Assembly (NCBI RefSeq): GCF_029946515.1
Contig: NZ_JARZHH010000010.1
Location: 1-64,000, forward strand
Direction of reading: 5' to 3'
Origin: Polyangium sp. 6x1
GTDB taxonomy: Bacteria > Myxococcota_A > Polyangia > Polyangiales > Polyangiaceae
DNA: 64,000 bases
Position 1 is the first letter of the stretch. Every line of letters begins with the position of its first letter. The notes below the pieces were generated by a model. It was not told the origin of the DNA. It saw only the letters and a list, made by a program, of their open reading frames with translations, and made no database searches. Positions 58,665-64,000 of this stretch are shown here, piece by piece. The position numbers and the translations under genes are program-made.

Positions 58665-59543
58665 TTACGACGCACCATTGAGGCCCGATTTTCGGACCTC
58701 GATCTGGCCGTCGCGCACGCGCGTCTCGTAATGGGGCTCCGAGTCGGTCGCGGGGCCGACCATCACGCGGCCGTCGCGCAGCCGGAACTGCGATCCGTGG
58801 CAGGCGCAGATGACGCGCTCGCCGTCGAGGCGGCCCGCGCTGAGCGAGCAGCCGAGGTGCGTGCAGGTATCGCCGATCGCGTGGACGCGGCCGTTCGCGC
58901 GGGCGAGCAGGATCGGCGCGCCCTCGGCCACGACGCGGCGGAGCTGCCCGTCGGCGAGCTCGTCATTGCGGAGCACCGGCACGAAGCCGCTCGGCCCGCC
59001 CTGCTCGAAGGCCCGGTGGCTCACGCCGATGCCATAATGGTACGACATGACCCCGCCGAGCCACGCGCTGCCGAGCACGACGCCGAAGCCCGCCGTCGAC
59101 GCGGCGATGCCCGCCCCGCGCCGGCCGCTCTTGCGCAGGAGCAACGAGGCGCCGAAGAGGCCGGCCGCGACCGTGTTCAGCGCCGCGTGCACGAAGCCCA
59201 CGCGCCGCGGCTTTCCGTCGAGGTAACTCCAGTCCGCGAGCCCCGCGAGCGCCGCCACGCCCGCGGCCGCCAGCCCGAAGGCGTGCGCCGTGAATGCCGC
59301 GTCGTGGAGCGACTTCTTTCGCCGCCCGAGCCCGGCGATGTCCAGGACGACCCCCGTCGCCCACGCGCCGACCGGGAAATCGGTGAGCGCCGCGTGGAGC
59401 GGGTGCCCGAGCCACGTCCCGTCGAGCGTGGTCCGGAGCTCCGGGCGCTTCTGCAGGACCGCCTGGACCGGCCGGTGCACGGCCTCCGCGAGCGAATCGA
59501 CGCCCGATCGATTCTCGACTGTCGTAAGGAGCGACGTGGCCAT
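58665..59543 (-). CDS. DUF2231 membrane domain fused to a Rieske [2Fe-2S] domain
   Basis: 292 residues from the ATG after AGGGGACAGGGG. About 45-190 form a four-helix DUF2231-type membrane domain (WLGHPLHAALTDFPVGAWATGVVLDIAG is its signature start; helices through SYLDGKPRR and GVVLGSAWLGGVMSYHYG). The C-terminal 100 residues are a Rieske ferredoxin with both cluster motifs, CTHLGCSLS and CACHGSQF, giving the Cys-His pairs. It should be a membrane-bound electron carrier. Its donor and acceptor are not encoded nearby. Confidence 0.88.
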   Translation of the reverse strand: MATSLLTTVENRSGVDSLAEAVHRPVQAVLQKRPELRTTLDGTWLGHPLHAALTDFPVGAWATGVVLDIAGLGRRKKSLHDAAFTAHAFGLAAAGVAALAGLADWSYLDGKPRRVGFVHAALNTVAAGLFGASLLLRKSGRRGAGIAASTAGFGVVLGSAWLGGVMSYHYGIGVSHRAFEQGGPSGFVPVLRNDELADGQLRRVVAEGAPILLARANGRVHAIGDTCTHLGCSLSAGRLDGERVICACHGSQFRLRDGRVMVGPATDSEPHYETRVRDGQIEVRKSGLNGAS

Positions 59544-59707
59544 CCCCTGTCCCCTTTCGTGCTTCGTCGGGGGCCTCTCCCCCCCGAACGTGCCTCGCCG
59601 TGCAATCGCCGCGCCGGCCATGACGTTCTTGCCCTGCCTCCCGGGCCGCCGGACCCGTGTGCGATCGCGATTTCGCGAGGGGCACGTCCATTGCTATCGT
59701 CGGCCCC

Positions 59708-60421
59708 ATGCCATTCCCTCGCTTTTTGCTTCCTTTCCTCGTGCTCGCGACCGGATGTGCCCAGGGCTCGTCCGGCGCGCTCGGCCAGACCGACACGACC
59801 GCGGCTTGCCCCCCGAGCGAGCTCGTCTGCGCCGTCGCCGGCATCGACGCCCCCATCGCCAAGGGCGCGAGCTTGCCCATCCAGGTCTCCGTCACCACCG
59901 AGGGGGCCGCCACGCCGCCGCTCACGTTTGTCTCGGCAAACCCGGCGGTCTTCACGATCGACGCCGACCGCCTCCACGCCCAGGAGGCCGGGCTCGCGTC
60001 GATGCTCATCACGATGCCGGGGGTTGGGGCGCAGGACGCCGAAGGCGATCCGAAGCCCCAAGCGTCGAACAGCGATTTGGTGGTGGACTTCCTGCACGTC
60101 TGGGTCGCGGAGGCGGACGCGCTGCGCTTGCACCGCGTGACCACGGGAGGCCTGCAGACCTCGCCCTTGCCCGCTGCGATGGAGATGCTCGTCGGCGACG
60201 AGCTCACCCTCGTCGCCGCGCCGCATCGAGGCCCGCAGCGCTTGCTCGGCGAGCTCGACGCGGCGTTCGAGGCCGATCCGCAGGTGGTCACGATGCTCGA
60301 CGAGGGCGTGGCCGGAAGCCGGCGCATCGTCGCGACGGCCCCGGGCGAGACGACCGTCGCCGTCAAGGCGCTCGACATCGAGGTCGCGGTCACGCTGAAG
60401 GTGCTGGAGGTGAAGCCGTGA
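59708..60421 (+). CDS. Lipoprotein, first of a coupled pair
   Basis: 237 residues from the ATG at 59708. Type II signal peptide MPFPRFLLPFLVLATGCAQG, lipobox LATGC. The mature chain has two immunoglobulin-like beta domains (VCAVAGIDAPIAKGASLPIQVSV...; GDELTLVAAPHRG...VAVKALDIEVAVTLKVLEV), resembling bacterial Ig-like folds. The stop overlaps the next lipoprotein start (GTGA). Surface or periplasmic, role unknown. Confidence 0.7.
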   Translation: MPFPRFLLPFLVLATGCAQGSSGALGQTDTTAACPPSELVCAVAGIDAPIAKGASLPIQVSVTTEGAATPPLTFVSANPAVFTIDADRLHAQEAGLASMLITMPGVGAQDAEGDPKPQASNSDLVVDFLHVWVAEADALRLHRVTTGGLQTSPLPAAMEMLVGDELTLVAAPHRGPQRLLGELDAAFEADPQVVTMLDEGVAGSRRIVATAPGETTVAVKALDIEVAVTLKVLEVKP

Positions 60422-60825
60422 GCCCCCGCGCCGCCCTCTTGCTCGTCGTCGCCGCCGCGCTCGCCGCGGGCTGCGAGCCCAGCCTCACCGCGCTCACCGT
60501 CGCGCCGCCCACGGCCGTCGCCGAGCTCGACGCCGTCGACAAGGACGTCCGCCTCTCGCAGGGCATCGCGCTCGCGATCGAGTGCACCTACCAGGGCAGC
60601 CCTTGCGAGAACGCGAACGCGACGTCGAGTGATCCCGACATCGTGCGCGTGATGCCCGGCTACGTGGATCTCTTCACGCCGGGCGACGCGTACCACAGCA
60701 CCGCCTCCGACGAGCCGCGCGCCGTCTTCATCCTCGTCGGGGGCAAGCCCGGCGACGCGATCGTGACCCTCACGTCGACCGACGCAAACACGTCGATCGA
60801 CGTCAAGGTGCTCTCGCCTCCCTGA
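60418..60825 (+). CDS. Small lipoprotein, second of a coupled pair
   Basis: 135 residues from a GTG overlapping the previous stop. Signal VSPRAALLLVVAAALAAGCEPS with lipobox LAAGC. The mature ~115 residues form one Ig-like beta domain (LTALTVAPPTAVAELDAVD, AIVTLTSTDANTSIDVKVL), similar in style to the upstream partner. One internal Cys pair (CTYQGSPC). Confidence 0.7.
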   Translation: MSPRAALLLVVAAALAAGCEPSLTALTVAPPTAVAELDAVDKDVRLSQGIALAIECTYQGSPCENANATSSDPDIVRVMPGYVDLFTPGDAYHSTASDEPRAVFILVGGKPGDAIVTLTSTDANTSIDVKVLSPP

Positions 60826-61013
60826 AGCCCTGCCCGGGGGTGCCGCCGCTTCGGCCTTGGCCCCCCGTCTTCGGCCGATTTTCCGCCCTCTGCGGACGCT
60901 TTTTCGGGCGGATTCGCGGAGAGCACAATTTCACGCGTCGCCGGCATCAGGTGGAACTTGATGCTCATGGGCATCTTCCCGTATGTAGGAGGGACGCATC
61001 GGAGACCATCGGG

Positions 61014-61853
61014 ATGACGGACGCGACCGACGAGTCGGTAGTGGTGGAGGGGAAGCGGATCGAGCGCGTCCTGGAGGCGCTTTCGCTCGCTTCCGTCGGG
61101 GCCTTCGACGAGGCCATCGGGCTCTCCGGCGCGCTGACCGAGGATCGGTTCGGGGCGCTCGAAGAGAGCCTGCTCGTGCTTTTGCGGGAGCTCAAGCAGA
61201 CCCGCGAAGAGCACGACAAGGCGATGAGTGATCTCGAGGCGTCGCGGCGCGATCTCGAGGAGCAGCTCGCCACGGTGGAGCGGCAGCGCATCGCGATCCG
61301 CGAGCTCAGCGTGCCCATCATCGACGTGTGGGACGACGTGCTCACGCTGCCGCTCGTCGGCGCGATCGACAGCGTGCGCGCCTCCGAGATGACGGAGAAG
61401 CTCCTGCAGCGGATCGCGGATCGCGGCGCGGAGTACGTGATCATCGATCTGACGGGCGTCGACGTGGTCGACACGATGACGGCCGCGCACCTCATCCGGC
61501 TGACGCACGCGGCGAAGCTTCTCGGCGCGAAGTGCGTGCTGACGGGCGTGCGCCCCGACGTGGCGCGCACGCTCGTGGAGATCGGCATCCACCTCGGCGG
61601 GCTCATGACGCTGCGCACGCTGAAGGACGGCCTGCGCGCGTGCCTCAACATGCGCGAGGCCGACCGCATCAGCCTGCGCAAGAAGCCCGCGGCCGACGAC
61701 AAGGACAAGAAGGCGCAGGCCTCGAAGGACGAGGGGCAAGACCGCGGGATGAGCCGCGGCGAGCGTCGCCAGCGGCCGCCGCGGCACGAGGCTTCGCCGA
61801 ACCCGTCGACGGTACCGGCATCGTTGCCCATGTCCGAGGACATCGGGGTTTAA
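61014..61853 (+). CDS. STAS-domain regulator, RsbR-like
   Basis: 279 residues from the ATG with GGAG 10 bp upstream. An N-terminal helical segment ends in a coiled coil (REEHDKAMSDLEASRRDLEEQLATVERQRIAIREL), which leads into a STAS domain (about 103-215): SVPIIDVWDDVLTLPLVGAIDSVRASEM, then YVIIDLTGVDVVDTMTAAHLIRL with the Thr-containing loop that is phosphorylated in RsbR/RsbS stressosome proteins. A Lys/Asp-rich, disordered C-terminus follows. Acts in anti-sigma or stressosome-type signalling; no partner kinase gene is adjacent. Confidence 0.85.
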   Translation: MTDATDESVVVEGKRIERVLEALSLASVGAFDEAIGLSGALTEDRFGALEESLLVLLRELKQTREEHDKAMSDLEASRRDLEEQLATVERQRIAIRELSVPIIDVWDDVLTLPLVGAIDSVRASEMTEKLLQRIADRGAEYVIIDLTGVDVVDTMTAAHLIRLTHAAKLLGAKCVLTGVRPDVARTLVEIGIHLGGLMTLRTLKDGLRACLNMREADRISLRKKPAADDKDKKAQASKDEGQDRGMSRGERRQRPPRHEASPNPSTVPASLPMSEDIGV

Positions 61854-61866
61854 TCGCGCCGCGGGC

Positions 61867-61939
61867 GAATCGTTCAAAGTCGAACGATTCCCTCATCCCC
61901 AACCCCTCTCCCTCACGGGAGAGGGGTTGCGCGCTTTTT
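61867..61939. terminator. Double hairpin between convergent genes, second one terminator-like
   Basis: A 9-bp inverted repeat GAATCGTTC/GAACGATTC (61867-61890) is followed by a perfect 12-bp stem AACCCCTCTCCC/GGGAGAGGGGTT (61901-61928) with loop TCAC and then GCGCGCTTTTT. The second fits a rho-independent terminator for the STAS gene and overlaps the stop of the converging Clp gene. The stem sequence also resembles widespread intergenic palindromes. Confidence 0.75.
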
Positions 61940-64000
61940 CAAGCGCCCGTCGCGAGCTCGCCGGCGGCTTCGTCCACCGCGTCGACGACGATCTGTCCAC
62001 GATCGGCCGAGAGGAGCGCGACCGATCCCGCGGGCAGCTCGCCGCGCAGGATCATCTCGGCGATCGGCGCCTCGACGTGGCGCATGATCGCGCGCTTCAT
62101 GGGGCGCGCGCCGAGCCCCTCGTCGAACCCGCCCTCCGCGAGGAGCACGTCGAGCACCGCCGGCTCCACGTCGAGGCGGATGCCCTTGTCTTCGAGCCCG
62201 CGCCCGAGCGCCGCGAGCAGCCTGCGCGCGACCTCCTTCACCTCGACCTTGCCGAGCGGACCGAAGACGAGCACCTCGTCGATGCGGTTGTAGAGCTCCG
62301 GCGGCAGGGCCCCGCGCGCGGCGGCGAGCATCGTCGATTCGAGCTTGTCCGGTGAAACCTGCGTCGCGGCGCGGGAAAACCCGACCGAACGTTCGCTCTT
62401 GAGCGCCCCGGCCTCGGCCGCGCCGAGGTTCGAGGTGAGCACGATGACCGTGTTCGTGAAATCGACCCGCCTGCCGCGGCCGTCCGTCATGCGGCCCTCG
62501 TCGAAGACCTGGAGGAACGCTTCGAGCACGTCGCGGTGCGCCTTCTCGATCTCGTCGAGCAGGATCACCTGGTAGGCGCGGCGGCGCACGGACTCCGTGA
62601 GCTGGCCGCCGGCCTCGTGCCCGACGTAGCCGGGCGGCGCGCCGATGAGCCTCGCCGTCGCGTGCGCCTCGCTGTACTCGGAGAGGTCGAGCCGCGTCAT
62701 CGCGTCGGCCGAATGGAAGAGCGCCTCGGCGATGGCCTTGGCCGTCTCCGTCTTGCCGACGCCCGTCGGCCCGAGCAAGAGGAACGTGCCGAGCGGCCGA
62801 TCCGCGCGAATGCCGGCTGCATTGCGGCGGAGGACCCGCGCGATGCGAGCGAGCGGCGCCGCGTGGCCGACGACGCGATCGGCGAGCAGTTTTTCCAAAT
62901 TGAGCATTCGCTCGCGGTCGGTCTCGAGCAGCCGCTCCTCGGGGATGTCCGCGAGGCTCGCGAGGACCTCGGCGACCTCGGAGGGCCGGACCGGCGGGAG
63001 TTTTCCGGCCCCGGCGCGCCTGCGCGCGCGCGCGCCGGCGAGGTCGAGGATCCCGATCGCCTTGTCGGGCAACGCGCGGCCCGGCAGATAACGCACCGAC
63101 CACGAGACCGCGGAGGCGATGGATTCGTCCGTGTACCCGAGCCCGTGGTGAGCGCCGAGGCCCTGACAAACCTGTTTGCAGAGGAGGAACGCCGATGCCT
63201 CGTCCGGCTCCTCGATCTCGACGACCGAGAATCGCCGCGCGAGCACGGGATCGGGCTCGAACGCGCGGCGGTGCTCCTCGGGCGTCGTGGCGCCGACGAG
63301 GCGCAGGTCGCCGCGGGCGAGGGCGAGCTTGATCTCGGCCGTGGCCTCGTCGAGGCCGCCGGAGAAGAGCTCGTGGATCTCGTCGACGAAGAGGATGACG
63401 GCGCGGCCCTCCTCGCGAATCTCGCGCAAAATGGCGTTCATGCGCTCGGCGAGCGCGCCGCGCGTCCCGGTGCCGGCGACGAGCTCGGAGACGGCGACCT
63501 CGACGAAGAGCCGCGCCGCGGACGGGTCTCGATCGGCCTCGCGGGCGAGGCGCTCGGCGATCCCACGCGCGACCGAGGTCTTTCCGACGCCGGCCGGCCC
63601 GACGAGCAGGCAGCTATTCTGGTTTTTCTTGGCCAGGATGTCGAGCGCCGCGTCGACCTCGGCGTCCCGGCCGATCACGGGCTCGATTTCCCCGAGGCAA
63701 GCCGCGAGCGTGAGGTTTTTCCCGAGCGCCGCGAGCGTCGGCGTCTTCGCCCGATCGAGCGCGAGCGGATGGCCCTCCGGAATCGTGGGCCCGGGCGCGA
63801 GAATCTCCCGCGCCTTGGTTTTGCGGTCCTTATCAACCGGCTTCGCGGGCGTGGGGAGCGGGACCGGCGTCGCGGTCGCGAGGGCCTGCGGCGGCGGGGG
63901 CGAGGGCGCCGCGGTCGGCGGGACCGTGGGCGTCTTCGTGGGCGGGCGTTGCTCCTGGCCGAGCCGACCCGGCGGCGGGAAGAGCGGGACCGTCACGCCC
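61939..64000 (-). CDS. Clp/Hsp100 AAA+ ATPase (ClpA/ClpC/ClpB type), N-terminus beyond the window
   Basis: At least 686 residues; the frame is still open at the right edge, so the true start may lie outside, and the GTG at 63996 is only one option. After a Pro-rich stretch come AAA+ domain 1 (VIGRDAEVDAALDIL, Walker A GPAGVGKT, Walker B VILFVDEIHEL) and domain 2 (Walker A GPTGVGKT, SEYSEAHATARLIGAPPGYVGHEAGG pore-loop region, Walker B VILLDEIEKAH, VVLTSNLG sensor 1), then the C-terminal lid. The linker between them is short, without ClpB's long coiled-coil middle domain, which favours a ClpA/ClpC-like unfoldase. No P-loop for ClpP binding could be confirmed. Confidence 0.88.
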   Translation of the reverse strand, partial: GVTVPLFPPPGRLGQEQRPPTKTPTVPPTAAPSPPPPQALATATPVPLPTPAKPVDKDRKTKAREILAPGPTIPEGHPLALDRAKTPTLAALGKNLTLAACLGEIEPVIGRDAEVDAALDILAKKNQNSCLLVGPAGVGKTSVARGIAERLAREADRDPSAARLFVEVAVSELVAGTGTRGALAERMNAILREIREEGRAVILFVDEIHELFSGGLDEATAEIKLALARGDLRLVGATTPEEHRRAFEPDPVLARRFSVVEIEEPDEASAFLLCKQVCQGLGAHHGLGYTDESIASAVSWSVRYLPGRALPDKAIGILDLAGARARRRAGAGKLPPVRPSEVAEVLASLADIPEERLLETDRERMLNLEKLLADRVVGHAAPLARIARVLRRNAAGIRADRPLGTFLLLGPTGVGKTETAKAIAEALFHSADAMTRLDLSEYSEAHATARLIGAPPGYVGHEAGGQLTESVRRRAYQVILLDEIEKAHRDVLEAFLQVFDEGRMTDGRGRRVDFTNTVIVLTSNLGAAEAGALKSERSVGFSRAATQVSPDKLESTMLAAARGALPPELYNRIDEVLVFGPLGKVEVKEVARRLLAALGRGLEDKGIRLDVEPAVLDVLLAEGGFDEGLGARPMKRAIMRHVEAPIAEMILRGELPAGSVALLSADRGQIVVDAVDEAAGELATGA

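Overview
The window is very GC-rich DNA with strong G/C third-position bias, many proline/alanine-rich lipoproteins, a free-standing STAS protein, a PP2C-cNMP fusion and giant GHKL-type proteins. This fits a large-genome myxobacterium, probably of the Polyangiales (Sorangium/Polyangium type); the taxonomy is inferred from gene style only. About 41 kb on the left is accessory DNA stacked against a tRNA-Arg(CCT) gene at 41328-41400 (minus strand). The remaining 22 kb looks like ordinary chromosome.

Accessory part. An IS21-like insertion sequence end lies at the left edge (1-125). Three related tyrosine integrases follow (826-1962, 9092-10330, 39916-41082), and two of them are preceded by a 75-residue helix-turn-helix (excisionase-like) gene. 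A 45-bp copy of the tRNA-Arg 3' half lies at 10346-10390 and its partner is in the intact tRNA at 41326-41370. A duplicated arm-type motif sits just inside both ends. Together these outline a 31-kb integrated element (about 10.35-41.37 kb), with at least one further element stacked to its left.

The left element carries a small XRE/membrane-protein pair (1983-2689), an ABC three-component (ABC-3C) defence operon (3143-6561), an Mrr-type nuclease (6616-7626) and an unrecognised zinc-motif protein (7688-8893). These genes use more AT-ending codons than the chromosome does.

The 31-kb element opens with a HEPN/Toprim protein (10994-12175) and a five-gene GTPase-based conflict system (19348 down to 12423): a nucleoside-phosphorylase effector with an effector-associated domain, a GASH-like helical protein, two Double-GTPase proteins and a GAP1 protein. 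A HEPN-like gene is divergent from it. The middle holds an ECF sigma factor with a membrane segment, small internally duplicated proteins, lipoproteins, a barrel-like protein and two small regulators. The right third is a tightly coupled ten-gene minus-strand operon (38225 down to 28682): a polyproline protein, a transglutaminase-like protein, a RadA-like ATPase, a LysM-like/repeat protein, two membrane proteins, a beta-rich 394-residue protein with an acidic N-terminus, a small beta-rich protein, a SpoIID-like protein and a GYSAG hydrolase-like protein. Several end in a C-terminal membrane anchor. I could not assign it to a described system. A membrane-containing virion or an envelope-modifying machine are the two readings, and it is the best candidate here for something undescribed.

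Chromosomal part (41.6-64 kb). It holds a coupled pair of GHKL-ATPase-type genes, one coding for 1909 residues; a TesB-like thioesterase; a PP2C phosphatase with a cNMP-binding domain; two exported proteins; an RluA pseudouridine synthase; a membrane-protein pair; an SPW-repeat protein; a Rieske/DUF2231 protein; two lipoproteins; a STAS-domain regulator; and the C-terminal bulk of a ClpA/ClpB-type AAA+ ATPase running off the right edge.
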